64,000 bases of DNA from Spirometra erinaceieuropaei (Eukaryota; Platyhelminthes; Cestoda; Diphyllobothriidea; Diphyllobothriidae). Shown piece after piece: positions 20,535 through 33,603 of the stretch. Location: the NCBI GenBank assembly GCA_902702965.1, contig CACRXP010000111.1:1033780-1097779 (forward strand), written 5' to 3'. Each line of letters begins with the position of its first letter. Position 1 is the first letter of the stretch. Made by a program: the position numbers and the translations under genes. The notes under the pieces were generated by a model. The model saw only the letters and a program-made list of their open reading frames with translations, did not search any database and had not been told where the DNA came from.

Positions 20535-22030
20535 CGTTGGAACAAAAGCTTTGTTCGCCCTACGTCTCAGATATTTGTCAAAACCTATCATCTGAGAAAG
20601 TTACAGATACGGGTGATACATGCACAATAGGTTGCAGAATTTGCAACTCGCGAGTTACGCGATCATCACCTCTCGCAAGAGGTGAATGTATGGCCGGGTC
20701 TTGTCAAATGGGCCGCGACCCAAGAGTTGGCGTCATTCCTCCGCACCGCTTCCGCGTGTTCAGGGATTCGCGTCCATAGCAGTCCTCCAATTTCTTCGAC
20801 GTAGTTGCTTTGCACGAAACGGATGAACCACCAGACATGCAATGGCGGTGCATGTGCATGTAACGTCTGCCACTCACGTTTATGGAATGTCTGACTTGGG
20901 GAACCAGCTTTGGTAACTTGTTCAATTAAGTCTCATACGTTTCCTATGGAACGTGTTCAACTTCAAATTATGTCTATTCGAAAGTCTGCTTTCAAATTCA
21001 TGCATTTGCATTGCATATTGCCTGTGAATGCTGAATCTAGGGAATCGCCAGATGATCTCCAAAGCTTCACATAATAATCTACGCTATATGTAGTAATAGC
21101 TCAACCATTGCAACCAACGCAAGTTATTGCTTCTAAACTGAATGAGCCACAGAGCGCTGGCAAAAACTGCCGTCCTCATTGGTGCTGTGCTGGACAGTGA
21201 ATTCTAGAAGCCGCCTCTCTCCAGAGAAGTCCCGCGCAATCGGCATACAACGGCATTAATTGGGTTGAATAGACGAGGAAAAATTCCGCTTTTGCCGCCC
21301 AAAGAGGCTGCAGTTTCCGCAAGAATAAAGCAGAATTTGCACTGGCTGGTGGGGCGGGGGGTGAGAAAAGAAAGCAGCGATCCCTTTCGAAGGCATTATT
21401 TTTTACAAAAGGATTAAAAACGTTCATCGGCTAAAATATCATTAATTACGACTTGTATCTAAAACTAATCAACTTAAATAAAACTTTTTCATGAGCAATC
21501 ATCGCCAGAACTAAGAAATTATACTGGATGTACTGACTACTTCTGGGTTTTATAGGATTCTCCAGTCATAACCAAGTTCACTTTCTGAGTTAGCTTGATG
21601 CTTTGCCGTTTTACCGTCCAGGGGTTTTCGTTGCTTCGGGTAAATGATAAGACAGCCTTGGGATAAAAGTGGAAACTCTCTAGGGCGTCGCAGTGTATGC
21701 CATGCGAATTAGAGATATTTCACAACAGCTGGTTTTTCCGGAAAATTTATCCGACCCACCTCAGCAATATAATAAATATTACCCCGAAAAGTGGATTTGA
21801 ATTCTTAATTTTTAAATGATGTCCTTAAGCAGAACAAATAGTGAAAAATTCTGATTAATATGTTGAACTCAGCAACTTTGCCAACATCAGATTTTTGTCG
21901 AGGTTTAGTCCTGCAGCCACAGTTGATTGATACCATATGGTTATAAAAATAGAAAGCAATTTTAGTTAATGTACATTAAACAACCACTTGCTGGATAAGG
22001 GGGGAAAGAGAGTGTAGGCAGAGCTCGAAA
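20535..22030. other. unannotated spacer
   Basis: Short ORFs on both strands without recognisable domains. Nothing else supported. Confidence 0.3.
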
Positions 22031-22039
22031 CACGCGCAG

Positions 22040-22440
22040 GGAAGCATATGTGGACCAGTGTTTGATGTGACGAAGGGTGGCGCGTACACTCTGCCCGCAA
22101 CACAGCCACTCGCTGGGGTAAGGGGATAAGACGAGCGCAATCACAGCCGGAAGATCATAGACGGAACCGCGAGTTAATCCACAATGAGTGGTTACTATAG
22201 TTGAACTGACGAAGTTCCACACCGTCCAAACAATGACCTTAGCAAACCTACCTAGCAATCTGCTCGATTGAGATGATAAAGAGACTACAGGGAAAAGTGT
22301 GAACTGATACCTGATGCAAACGAGGATGGGATATAAACACTCACCCCAAAGCACAGTCATTCGCCGGAATAAAATAGCAAGGAAGGCGCAGTAACGTGAT
22401 CTGTGCAAAGTCGGCACAATCGCACATACTACAATTGTTT
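22040..22440. repeat. two diverged direct repeat units, about 251 bp apart
   Basis: CACAGCCACTCGCTGG at 22101 and CACAGTCATTCGCCGG at 22352 lie in similar surroundings (ACACTCTGCCCGCAA against ACACTCACCCCAAAG, then GATAAGACGAGCGCAAT against AATAGCAAGGAAGGCGCAGT). The 163-codon minus ORF at 21962-22453 spans both units and is unlikely to be a gene. Confidence 0.4.
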
Positions 22441-22444
22441 TAGT

Positions 22445-24355
22445 TATCAGCAACGATAGGGCGTAAGACCCCTATCAACTTGAGCCAGCGTGTTGACCGT
22501 GTCAAAGTCGATTGGTGATAGAGGAGGTTTTGCGGGTGGGGGGGAACAAAGAATGGAGAGCAAAAAGATCCATAAAATAGATAAACCATCTTGCAAAATC
22601 CTTATCATATGCTGGCATCTGACAGAGAAGGTGAGCGCGATAATTAAGAAATAGACAAAGAGCAATTTTTGAAAAGTAACGGACTTTAAATAAAGCGCCG
22701 CTGGTAAATTTACATCTGGTTAAGAAGAGAAGGAAAACTCGAACAAAGGGGTGTTTACAGTCACTCTGACTTTTTTGGAGTTGCCAGCTACGTGGGGGTC
22801 ATACAACCTACCATTGTCTACTAATCTTACCACACGGTATCAATCAAGTGGGACTGCACGAACAAAACCTTGCCGATTTTTTTTCCTCACATGTAGTTTT
22901 CCACCTAAGGAATTTGAGTTTGCCTGAGAATGAAGATTTAGTTTCAAATGGCACAGAAAATCGCAGATTTCTGTCGTTACCTGGATATGGAAAGTTGTTT
23001 AACCCCAACGCTCAACTAAATTTACTTTCCTTATTATTGTTTATGAGAAGGACAAGATGCAAGAATTTAAAAAATAACAAATAAATCATGCGTACACTTT
23101 CGACAACGGAAAACCTTCGGAGCGTTTACGTTCTACCCGAGGCAACGTGGACAGAAACGCAGCCGGCGATCCTTAATCACGCGTTGTACCGACATGACAC
23201 AAAAAGGTTTAACTACCCTAACGGAAGAAACAAGCAGGTCACGATGTACAAAATCGACAATGAAAGGTAATACGAGTACATTGGGGTAACTTGGCAATCA
23301 AAGTAAGGACTTGGGGGGAGGGGGAATGAAAACATCCTGCCGAACAACTTATCAATAAACATTTCTACTGAAACAACTCGGTGCATGAGGATATCTCAAG
23401 GCGTTATATAACTCGCAAGGCGGACAACCTGTAGTTAAAGATTAGAAAACAAAACAGTGCCTTATAAAACGCATATAATAGTTGTCAATACATTCAAAAA
23501 CCGGCGGGTTTACACAACCTATCATCGTCACAATCTACTCTGCAGCCAATAGGCTGCATGTCGTACCATTTTTGGCCTCCGGCTCTTCGCCGTCATCGAC
23601 TGTAATCAGTGCGCACGGGTGCCTGAACGCATTTCTTTTATTTCTTCAAATGTCCAATAGGAGGAGCGGTAACAGTGCTAATGAGAATACACTGTGAAGA
23701 TGCCGACTCCCCAGTCTAGGACCGGTAAGGAGGCCACACGGCCTCAGGCAAAAAATCATCACACTGGTGTAAATTTGCGTCAGATTTACTTGCTAGTGCC
23801 CCACAGCAGTTTAAAGGAGGAAGGTGAGACTTCCCCAGGACCTTTAACCACTAACTCGGCGGACGCCAACGGCACATGACTTCAAATATGTCTGACTCCA
23901 ACCGGAAAAGTAGGCCCATGGTACCATCACAAGCGGATAGCGAAGGTTGCCCCTTGGACCCCCACGACCTATAGGTCATGCATTAAGGCACACGTCACGT
24001 ATGTAAAAATTACAGTTTCTCTTGATTGTATCTGCCATTTCCGGGGTGGGGTGTTGTTATAACGCGCTTGATCGAAGTCAAATTTCGACGTCAGTTTTAA
24101 CCGCAATCACGTGCATAAGGTAGCTCATCAAATGCTCATTAAAAGCAGAACAGGGCTTTGTGTTAGATTTCGTTACAAATCAACTGCAATATTACTGCAA
24201 GATATCAGTATGTGCATCCCTTCTCAAAAAGTAATGAAAATTATGGTTTTGGAAAGTAAAACACACATTGTTCCCATTGGTCTGTCGGGGGACGTATTCA
24301 AATCCCTGATTTCAGCATTACTTCGAAGGCGTGAACTGACTTTTTCGTCGAATAC
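22445..24355. other. unannotated spacer
   Basis: Several short plus-strand ORFs (22848-23084, 23482-23697, 23694-23879, 24111-24419) with no recognisable domain. No repeat shared with the rest of the window was noticed. Confidence 0.3.
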
Positions 24356-25423
24356 GAGCTACTTTAGGGGGATCAACAGCGTGATAAACGCATTATGTTT
24401 ACCAGAACTGATGCCCTGAGCGGCAGTCATGAAAAAAACAATCCCTTTAATTTTAGAACTTTGATAGCCCTTTTGACATTTAGTCGGGGCCGTTGAAACA
24501 AATGACTATCAAGAAGGCTTTTGGGAGGAGGGTAGATTTCTGCTGCGAGTTTGCGGCAAAAATCAAACAGAACACTCACAAAGGACCTTCTCATCATGTT
24601 GGGATGCTTAAGACTCTCATTCTAACACTGTTTTATGGGAACTTGTCTTTCTTGTTTTCCTCAAAACAAGAAGGAACAGGTATATCTTCGCGGTTATTGT
24701 ATTTACAAAGATGACGTAGACAAAGGCGAGCATGTATAACTGCGACATTATTTTCTTTCCCTGTAGCAGTCGTTCTGTCTTTTATAGAGGGTGAACCATT
24801 TTACCTCCCGTATCCTGGTATATTTTCTTTCCTTTTTATTAAAATTTTAATCCTGAGGGAATGGGTACTTCACACTATTATTTTGTGAGAAAAACCATTA
24901 AAGGCTATAATTAATGTAAATAAATGCAGTTCGCGGCCACAATGAATGGTAGAATACAAGTATGCATCGCTCAAAATGTATTTTATTCCTTTTTCTACAC
25001 CAACTTAGTCAAAAATCTTGACTATGACCTATTTTCCTTATGAGAAAACATAGACAAACCAACAATGCATGTCCTCAGAAGAGGTGATTAAATGTTACAT
25101 TGGAGTCGTGGTTGTTTACGGCTGCTTCCCTAGAAAAGTCCAAATGTAAGACAATCTGACTGAAAACAGCAGGCATTAGTATCATTATGGACACCATTGT
25201 TGTCATCAAAAATGTTTTCTTAAGTAAAAAATCCAAAGACCTAGTAGCGTTTGCTGCCTTTGTTCGAGCGCACATGCCTCACACTTTTGTGAATATTTTC
25301 ATTGAATAACCCAGCGCATCTTTGTCTGTTTTGTCTCTTTAAGGGTTTTTTTCATTCAATCCTGCCGTCGGTGTTCCGCTGGGCCGCGTTCCCATTATGT
25401 GCCCAAAAGCTTTATTCTTTAGA

Positions 25424-25512
25424 AGAAGACGAAGATGCGATAACTGAAACAAGAGGTGTATTGGCCTGATGTTTCTGATTCACACTAAGGCGCATAATCG
25501 GAGTCAGTGGCA
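25424..25512 (-). repeat. degenerate hammerhead-like motif, copy A
   Basis: GATGCGATAACTGAAACAAG...TTGGCCTGATGTTTCTGATTC is a decayed antisense version of the motif seen intact near 39.2 kb. It lies about 300 bp downstream, on the same strand, of the PLE endonuclease relic, the position expected of a PLE terminal repeat. Confidence 0.4.
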
Positions 25513-25809
25513 GATAAGTGTAGTGGTGGCACAAAGATTGCAGCCATCATAGTACATAGCTGTCGTGGGATCACGTGCTTACTATAAATAACAACTCTCG
25601 ATATCACTAATGAGAGTCGTAATTAATCCGATGATGGTCTGTCAGTACGCGTCAGTGACGTTAATGGCCGCGATTTCATCATTCGTAATGAATGCTGGCG
25701 TAATGGTTAATCGGCACTTTGCCCCACTGTCACTGGAATCGATGCTCGCACGCTCCCTCCCCATGTGACCGATTTCTCTGCTCAGGGAACGTCTGAGCAC
25801 CAGATATGG

Positions 25810-26400
25810 TTACGGGAGGCCATTGTACCTGTTTAAAGATTGTTCGCCTAAGAACCATGACTCGAGCAGATCGCATCTCACGGGGTTTTCAGCTCTTGTG
25901 AGGATTTCGGCCCCTTGAAACTTGAATATATGTCCTGGTTCCGTGGAATGAGCCGCCACCTGAAAGCTGCCGTCTTTTCTTCTCGCCGCCGCCGCGTGCT
26001 CGGCCATCCGCGGTCAGAGGAATCTTATTGTTTCTCCAACATATTTTCTCAGTCCGCAACTCCATTAACTCCGGTAAAGGACTTAAGACGTTCCCTGCCT
26101 GGCAGCGGGTCTTTCAGTCTCATGACGTGGCGTCTGCTTGTTGCTTTAAGGCTGCGTGCAACCCCAACTCCAAGTGGAGTGAGAAGGCGACATACGACTT
26201 CCGAGACGTCCATCACGTACAGAAGAGCCCGCCAAAATTTAGGGCCGGTTGGATTTGGTCTTTGGTGTCGTTTATGTATGCAATTGTTGACAAAGTTGAA
26301 CGGGTGGCCATTGGCTCTCAGTAATCATCGAAGGTTTTAAAAATTAGCAAACTTGGCTTCCGTTTCAATGCAGTTCACCTCAACGTCAGGTCAGTGAACT
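25810..26400 (-). pseudogene. Penelope-like element relic, copy A: RT end and GIY-YIG
   Basis: Minus-strand reading with frame changes: LLRANGHPFNFVNNCIHK, PNPTGPKFWRALLY and LLTPLGVGVA from the RT-endonuclease linker, then, in the open frame at 26007-25810, MAEHAAAARRKDGSFQVAAH, GHIFKFQGAEILTRAEN and LLESWFLGEQSLNRYNGLP. The AAHST..GH..F and LLESWF..QS.NR features are typical of flatworm PLE GIY-YIG ends. The part with the GIY-YIG tyrosines is damaged. It is paralogous to the relic in copy B. Confidence 0.8.
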
Positions 26401-26842
26401 TCTTGTTCTAGTGCTCTCATCACATCGTTCTTCTAAACGGCCTTCTGGAACTAGTTTGTTTGCTTTTATCAGGTTGATTGTGCACCTCAGACCACTATAT
26501 TTGTAGTACTGCGGGCGAACATTGCAATTCCTGCGGAATGCTGTGTTTGGTGTCTATTCTGCCTAAACGCTCACCAGCTACACAATCATACTGTCAGCAT
26601 TGTCCCTTCTATTTTTAAACTTGCAAATGCTTACACGTTGTTGCTCTGTAGAAACGCGTGTCTATTTTTAAGTCTTGATTTCCGTTTTCGAAATAAACAT
26701 ACTGCCCTTACAGCGCGCGCGGAGGACTGCACCACAAATGAAGCCTCACTGAAACCTTGGGAGATGTTTTCTTCTTAATGAAGAGATAGGTGGGGATAGG
26801 GGGTTAGTTACTCAACACGTTATGTTCCTTAGCCGGGTTTTC

Positions 26843-27067
26843 TTAACCACTAACTGGCCACCTAGCTACGTTGGTTAATGCGGATGCGGAGGTACGCTCG
26901 CCGAATCCAAGTGCCACTATGTCCAATTTATCATCCGACTGCTCATTTTCATGAAAAAGCATCGCCTGTGCAGCGTAACTGGCCATAGGTGAGAGGAATC
27001 TTTGAACGTTTTGTGGTTCAACGATTGGAATTTCCGATAATCTGTCAGTCTTGAGCCTGTAGTTCAT
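26843..27067 (-). other. short ORF retained in both duplicates, function unknown
   Basis: A 74-codon frame ending NEQSDDKLDIVALGFGERTS...ARWPVSG. The corresponding frame in copy B (35006-35242) is also open, with about 20 differences over 71 aligned residues. No family is recognised. Replacement changes dominate, so there is little sign of selection for protein sequence. It may be an older transposon fragment. Confidence 0.2.
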
Positions 27068-27799
27068 TATTCCACCTAGAACCTTCTGCTAGAGCTGCCC
27101 ACCCAAGCTATCTCCACCGACTCAAATTTTGTCCACTTCTATGTTGCTCTACCGAAGATATTCCTATCATGCTAGAATGTCGACTTTTGGATGGACTGCT
27201 TTTTGGCAGTTTGTAAAACATTCTCCCTACCTTAACTGACTTCTTGTCTAGCAGTATTTTTACTCATTGGCTTTTGATGCCCATGCAAACACAAATATAT
27301 GATATACAAAACAGAGCTCCATCTTGTATCCATTTGGTCGAGAATAACGTTTTCTCCATTTTTTACTTGACAAGAGAGTATTTTAGTTTTTTAAAAAAAC
27401 AATTTTTAATGTGCGCATAATCTCATACCTCCCCTGCTGCTATACTTGTTTTTAGGATTCAAAAATAACACGCTGCATGCATTGCATCGAAGGAGTATCA
27501 CGCTTTTCTCAATGCTGTAAAAGAGATATCATAATAGACTCATCAAATCATGCAATGCGCTAAGCAAGGTTGCATACTTTATAAATGTCATTAATATACG
27601 TCCTGAGGCAATTTTGTTCGAATGAACTCTTTAGGGTGTTAAAAATCGCACGACCATAAAGGTCTTTAAAAACGAAGGTTATCTTTTCTTGGAGTAAACA
27701 TTTTGCAGAATACGAGGCGGATTATTTTCGTTCACGATGTTAGTGCGTTACAATTGAAATTCTGATGGAATTCAATGTCAGTTGAAAACTTCACCTCAC

Positions 27800-27960
27800 C
27801 TAGGCAGTCATCTTTTAACAGTGCCAAAAAGAGCTCATTCAAAACCGAGATCCTAGTTTGAATGAAATACCCTACATTATGCCGCGTGGTTATTCATTAT
27901 TTAAGTAACCTTTTCGCACAGATCACACGTTCCAGAATTACGTCCCACATATGAGAAAAG
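27800..27960. mobile_element. F element right-arm fragment, copy A
   Basis: GAGATCCTAGTTTGAATGAA, CTACATTATGCCGCGTGG and CAGATCACACGTTCCAGAAT resemble the inner part of the F right arm. The same piece is present in copy B at about 35960-36090. Weak match. Confidence 0.3.
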
Positions 27961-28685
27961 ACGTCTTTGCTGCAAATATTTCATTTGAATGCTACACCTC
28001 TCTCGCGAAGCCTCGTTAGGCCCTCTCTGTCATCTCTTTCACATTTGCAGACCTCTGAGACCGAGTTAAGTGCCTTATTTATCATTGTTGCTACCGTTTA
28101 CTCTCATCTCAAAAACCCCAGAGGATAGCGTGTCCAAATATACTTATGCATTTTTGATGTAATTTTCGTTCTTCATGCCCTTCAACGGCAGCCACCTGCC
28201 ACCCTGGCAATCCCAATGTGTTTTCTTCTTTTCCCGTTGACTACCAACGTTGTATGTTTGTCGACGACAATGCTGTTGCCGACCTTGTCGAAATTGCTTT
28301 GATCACCAACCTCGTAGGCCTTTAGCTAGCACCCTTGCTGTCATAAGGCAAATAATAACACATTTCTATGCTACTGACTGCCTGTTAGCGATGTGTGTGA
28401 ATATTACGCGGTTATCCCCAGTAGCTGATGAATTTCAGCTCCATTATTCATATCAAAGTTCAAACGGTGACTGAAAGGATTGTTATAAGTTCCTGCAGTA
28501 GTTTCGACAAAAATGTAACAGAGCAACGCCATCTGTGAAGTCCATTTGCCCGAAAATACAGAAGATGACGCTGGAAGACCTACGAGTGAGCCGAAACTCT
28601 CCCACCTACGTTTGGCAGCGGCACAAGATCGGCGAAACATGCGTGTCCGTGAACTTAGACAGTGCATGTGTTGTCGGTGCAGTAA

Positions 28686-29096
28686 ATAATTCAGTTTTTC
28701 CTATTGCTGACTGGCTGTTAATAGAAACGAAAAGACGAGTCCCAGAAGGCAGTCTTAAAGAAGGAGACACGATCGCTGAGACAAGAGCTTTAGTAGCCTG
28801 AAGTTTCCGATTCCTGCTCGAATGGTGGGTTCGAGCAAGAATCCGAAATGTCAGGCTAATAAAGCTCTCGTTCCAGCGATCGTATTTCCTTTTTCATGAT
28901 TGGCTCTTGGCAGCTTGTGAATATTTCGCAGTTATTCCGACGCATATGATAGATTTCAGCTAAAATATTTATATCAACTTTTGAATTTTTCCAAAGGAAT
29001 CTGATCCAAAGAATTTAATTCAGGTTTGCACGTTAATTTCTTCGGGAAGTAAACAGGACAAAAATCTTAAGCGTTTAACTATATGGTCGTCAGAAG
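28686..29096. repeat. identical tract between duplicates, copy A
   Basis: All 411 positions that I compared read the same as 36834-37244 with no indel, although sequence on both sides differs at roughly one position in ten or more. The tract contains the palindrome at 28757-28896. Confidence 0.85.
28757..28896. repeat. palindrome with hammerhead-like arms, copy A
   Basis: The outer arms AAAGAAGGAGACACGATCGC and GCGATCGTATTTCCTTTTT are inverted copies, and so are CGATTCCTGCTCGAA and TTCGAGCAAGAATCCGAAAT in the centre. The right arm keeps stem-II-like TTCGAGCAAGAA and GAAA but has lost CTGATGA. Probably a head-to-head pair of PLE terminal fragments. Confidence 0.6.
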
Positions 29097-29721
29097 GCTG
29101 CCGTCTGCCTATCCTTCAGATCGACATACTTCTTTTTGTCCTAAGTACTACATACACGACTAGACCACCCTCCGTGATGACTATTTTCCTGAGAAATTTC
29201 TGCAGGTTTTTCGTCACAGTTGACGTCCACTTTCAAACCAACTATCCTAGTTGATGAGTTGCAAATATCTCCGCTGCACTGCTATCTTTCCTTCATCACT
29301 TTCTGTGTTTTGTAATAAAAGATGATCTCATTTGAAGACATATACAATGTCGCCAGCGGTTGGCACTTTCTCCTTGACCGTCCACCTGCAACGACAGTTT
29401 GCCCTAATTCTCAGACGTTCGTGACTTCTATCATATCTCCTGTCAGGTGTCAACTCAAAAACTGGTAGTCCTGCCATCCTTGACACATTTTCTGGCGAGT
29501 GGCATAAAAAACCAGAGATGAGACCTGTCATAACAACAGCTGCAAAATACTTATGTTAATATTTTTGACTTAAACTATTTTTTGTTTCCCACGACGGTCT
29601 TGATGCTTAAAGCAAAAAAGGTTTGCAGAGAAGTCTGCAAATGGTGTTGGAAAAAAATGTTTTGTTCTTTCTATACTTTTGTCACAGTCGCCCAGCGCAA
29701 CGCATTCCGCACAACTACATT

Positions 29722-29768
29722 CAAAGGCCAATCGCATGAAATATTAACCAAATACTGCAATACGGAAT
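29722..29768. mobile_element. F left-terminus fragment, copy A
   Basis: AATCGCATGAAATATTAACC followed by AAATACTGCAATACGG matches the F terminal block CTCATGAAATGTTAACC...ATTCTGAAATGCG. The remainder is replaced by SINE-1. Confidence 0.5.
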
Positions 29769-29769
29769 T

Positions 29770-30345
29770 AGACAGAATGGTATTACCGAAAAGGACAAGG
29801 AAGACTAGAAGAGCCGTTTCTGGCTTATTGGCCGTCCACACCCAATCATGCTCAACATCGAGGTTTGGTGCACCTGGGGCTCGATCCCGTGACCTGCTAA
29901 TTAGAAGGCCAACGCTTCTAACAGCTAAGTCACTGGCGCGTAATTTTGTCGGTTGTGATCGGGAATATACAATAGTGGAGGGGTGCTCATCGATATTTTT
30001 TACGAAACTCACTCGTCCAGTTGTGCCTTACGAGCTCTTTCTCGATCCCAATCAGCAGCCACACAGCGGCGCATGATATAGGCAAAATGGTATTGCCGAC
30101 AAACACAACGGAGTCTGGAATGGCCGTTTCTGCCTTAGTGGCCGTCGTCAGCCAGTCGTACCCAACCCCGAAGTGCGGTGCAACTGGTGCTTGCCTGTAT
30201 CGGCAACACCATCCTGTCGATATCATCGCCGCTATGCAGCCGCCGGTTGGACTAGAGAGGGCACCCATGAGGCAAAACAGGGCGAGTGATTTCCGTAGAA
30301 ACGGCCGGTTGGCGCCTCTCTACCATCGTAATACGGTTTATATGG
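29770..30345 (-). mobile_element. SINE-1 cluster, copy A
   Basis: Two antisense bodies (GACAAGGAAGACTAG... and CAACGGAGTCTGGAATGGC) with the second module between them (CGAAACTCACTCGTCCAG, CTCTTTCTCGATCCCAATC). From about 30220 a sense-oriented piece of the second module follows (GCAGCCGCCGGTTGGACTAG), giving an inverted pair. The same layout occurs in copy B. Confidence 0.75.
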
Positions 30346-30980
30346 GAAAAATTACTCAAATAAAAAGTAGTATTCATCGTGGCCAGCCGCAAAGTCGAAA
30401 TATTGCAGTCAATCTGGAATGTCGGCCGCTAAATGAACTCCTTTTCGCTCGCTTGTAAACACAATTTCGGTAAAAATATGCCTGCCTTATAGCATATCTT
30501 TTTTCCATTGATTTTCACAGCTCTTGTAAATTTAAAAATAATTTTTGAACGGAATCTGAAATATAATTTCTTGCGTGGGTTGGTAGAAGTCTTGCTTTAT
30601 TTAAATGTTTAACTCGAAGAGACGATTTCCTTCGATTGTCAAATTACTTTCAGTTCTCAATAGATTTAAAACCCTGATTGTCACGTCACTTATGTTTGCC
30701 TCTTAAAAGTTTCAATATGCTCACATTCCATGTAAAGAAAATTATTCTTTCCTGTCTATCATAAAGATGATACCATGGAGGAGCCGTTTCGATTTGCATT
30801 GGATCTGCACTATCTTTTTATGTTTAATAAAACGGACAAAAAAATGCGCCCCTCATATTTAAAAACTGAATAATCTTAAACGTTTTCAAAAACAAAGGAG
30901 CCCTTCAGACGAGTATCATACTTGAAAAAGACATGATTTGCCAATAGAAGCGAAGAGATGAGTCCCAGGAAGCAGCCTTG

Positions 30981-31153
30981 AAGAAGAAGACACGATTGCC
31001 GGGACAAGAGCTTTATTAGCCTGACGTTTCGGATGCCTGCTCGAGTCCATCATCAGAGACATAAGCAGATAAGGGTCTCTGATGCTAGATTCGAACAGGA
31101 ATCCGAAACGTTAGGCAAATAAAGCTTTTGTCCCGGCGATCGTGTCTTCTTCT
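30981..31153. repeat. palindrome with hammerhead-like arms, copy A
   Basis: Head-to-head arms. AAGAAGACACGATTGCCGGG and its inverse CCCGGCGATCGTGTCTTCTT mark the outside. Read on the minus strand, the left arm has CTGATGATGGACTCG...TCCGAAACGTCAGGC. The right arm on the plus strand has CTGATGCTAGATTCG...TCCGAAACGTTAGGC. Each keeps most of a hammerhead core, but CTGATGA is mutated in the right arm and stem II in the left. Confidence 0.6.
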
Positions 31154-31679
31154 AAAGACATGATTTATTACCATTAGAGTGCAGAAAATTATATCTGTTT
31201 TTGTTTTGATCTTTGCGTATTTTAACATTCCATTAAAAGGTTTGCTACTTAGACATTCCTTTTGAACCATAATGGTCGCTTGCAAGAAAGTGGGAGAAAT
31301 TCTCTTAAAAGCCGGACATCCTGTCATAATTGAAATACTTCCGGACAGAATTGCGTTAAAATTAATATTAAAACCTTATTAAATTATCCACTCGCAATTT
31401 AAAACGAATTTGATAATTTTGGTAAACTTTTTCTAACTTTAATTACTAACTGTAAAAGCGATGCACAAGCCACGGGACTGCTAAGTAGGCGAGTTATACG
31501 GCGCGCAATAGCAGCGTGCATACTGCGACCTTATGAACGGTTGTCTCAATAAGAGATAAAGAACGACTCCACTTTGATACCCTCTTTAGAAACCTGTCAG
31601 CAAAATACATAGCCCAATCGCCATTGTTATTATCCGTTGTAGTGACAAGTGTAGATCTGTCTTCTAGATTTTAATTTAA

Positions 31680-31830
31680 TTACCTGTCAGAAATCATGTC
31701 AAAGATCGTTGATGCATGGACTTACGGGGGGGTGGGACATTACAGAAACCATTCGGGTTTGACAGAAGGCCACTGTGGCGAAGTCAAGGGGCGGGGAAGA
31801 GGTAAAATCTGCACGGGAAATCCCATTAGC
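31680..31830. repeat. G-rich low-complexity patch
   Basis: A G run (ACGGGGGGGTGGGACATTAC) at about 31724. The corresponding run in copy B near 39836 is longer, so the tract differs in length between the duplicates. Confidence 0.5.
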
Positions 31831-32220
31831 AAATTGTTTTATGGTTGAGAAGTGGCATCAACTAAAGAGAAGGCAGACGTACAAGTGACGGCTGAAGGTA
31901 AGCGAAGACCATGTCTCAAGATCAGCGTACCCTACTTAAGAAAATCAAGAAATGACAGAAGCGCAGTAAACGATGATAGGGGAATGCACGTAACTACTGA
32001 TTGTCTGATAAAAGTGCGATTGTTAAGTAGACTAAAATCAGGACTAAGTCCCGTGTCCTGAGAGACGACATTTATAGAATGACTGATGTTTACTTCGTTA
32101 ATCCTGTGTTCAGTGTACAAATTCGCTGGTAATATTCTACTCACTTTTTAGTTTTATAATGAGTGTCGTTGTTAAAACGCTATGTTAGTGTAGACGATTG
32201 AACGTTGTGCAGAATAGGAA

Positions 32221-32520
32221 CGATCGGGAATATGCAATGGTAGGGGTCGCTCACCAGTCGTTCTTGCGGAAATCACTCGTTCCTTTGTGCCTTACGGACT
32301 CTCTCTCGATCCCAAACAACAGCCGCACGGCGGCGCATGATATAGGCAGTATGTCATTACCGACAAAGACAAGGGAGACTGGAATGGTCATTTCTGGCTT
32401 ATTAGCCGTCGTCAGCTAGTCATACCCAAAACCCGAAGTGTGAAACACTTGAGGCTCGAACTCGCGACCTGTTAGTTAGAAGTCCACGCCTCCAACTGCT
32501 GGACCACGAGCCCGTTTGCG
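32221..32520 (-). mobile_element. SINE-1 at the duplication junction
   Basis: Antisense unit starting CGATCGGGAATATGCAATGG with the second module (CTCTCTCTCGATCCCAAAC), body (GACAAAGACAAGGGAGACTG, GCTTATTAGCCGTCGTCAGC) and head (complement of GAGTTCGAGCC, then GGACCACGAGCCCGTTTG). It fills exactly the gap between the end of copy A and the start of copy B. No matching SINE follows copy B directly, although a sense SINE-1 pair begins about 140 bp further on. Confidence 0.85.
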
Positions 32521-33603
32521 ACTTTCAGAACTACTTTAATGGGATCAGCAGCGTGATTAACGCATCATGTTTGCCAGAACTGATGCCCTGAGCGGCAGCC
32601 AGGAAAAATCATTCCCTTTAAATTAAGAACTTTGATAACCCTTTCGACATTTAGTCAGGACCGTTGAAACAAATGATCATCAAGAAGGCCTTTGGGGGGA
32701 GAGTAGATATTTGCTGCGAGTTTGCGGCAAAAATCTAACAGAAAACTCGCAAAGCACCACCTCATAATGCTGGGATGCCTTAGACTCTCATTCTAACACT
32801 GTTTTGTGGGAACGTTTCTTTCTTGCTTTCCTCTAAACAAGAAGGAACAGGTATATCTTCGCGGTTATTGTATTTACAAAGATGACGTAGACAAAGGCGA
32901 GCATGTATAACTGCGACATCATTTTCTTTCCCTGTAGCAGTTGTTCTGTCTTTTATAGAGGGTGAACCATTTTACCTCCCGTATCCTGGTATATTTTATT
33001 TCCTTTTTATTAAAATTTTAATCCTGAGGGAATGGGTGCTCCACGCTATTATCTTGTGAGAAAAACCATTTAAGGCTATAATTAATGTAAATAAAGGCAG
33101 TTCGTGGCCACAATCAATGGTAGAATACAAAAACGCATCGCTCAAAATGTATTTTATTCATTTTTCTACACTATATTAATCAGAAAATCTTGACTATGGC
33201 CTATTTCCCTAATAAGAAAGCATAGAGAAATCAACAATGCATGTCCTCAGAAGAGGCGATTATGTTACATTGGAGTCGTGGTTGTTTACGGCTGCTTCCC
33301 TAGAAAAGTCAAAACGTAAGACAATCTGACTAAAAACGGCAGGCTCTTATATTCTTGCACTAGTATCATTGTGGACACCATTGTTGTCGTCAAAAATGTT
33401 TTCTTAAGTAAAAAAATCCAAAGACCTTGTAGCGTTTGCTGCCTTTGTTCGAGCGCACTCTCATGCCTCACAACTTTGTGAATATTTTCATTGAATAACC
33501 CAGCGCATCTTTGTCAGTTTTGTCCCTTCAAGGGGTCTTTTCATTTAATCCTGCCGTCGGTGTTCCGTTGGGCCGCGTTCCCACTAAGTGCCCAAAAGCT
33601 TTA

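Larger units (their letters stand above)
24359..32223. repeat. tandem segmental duplication, copy A (about 7.87 kb)
   Basis: From CTACTTTAGGGGGATCAACA to AGAATAGGAACGA this segment aligns colinearly with copy B at an offset drifting from about 8172 to 8119. By eye it is roughly nine-tenths identical with small indels. It carries a PLE endonuclease relic, three hammerhead-like loci, SINE-1 copies and F fragments, all of which were therefore present before duplication. No host gene is recognised in it. Confidence 0.9.

Noticed and set aside
21962..22453. 163-codon minus-strand ORF, the longest in the window.
   Set aside because: It spans two diverged 251-bp direct repeats, has no recognisable domain and has a composition like random AT-poor DNA.
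31852..32061. A 69-codon ORF (starting MASTKEK) that is also open in the duplicate at 39970-40179.
   Set aside because: Of about 13 base differences between copies, about 11 change the amino acid, so there is no sign of selection on protein sequence. No domain is recognised.
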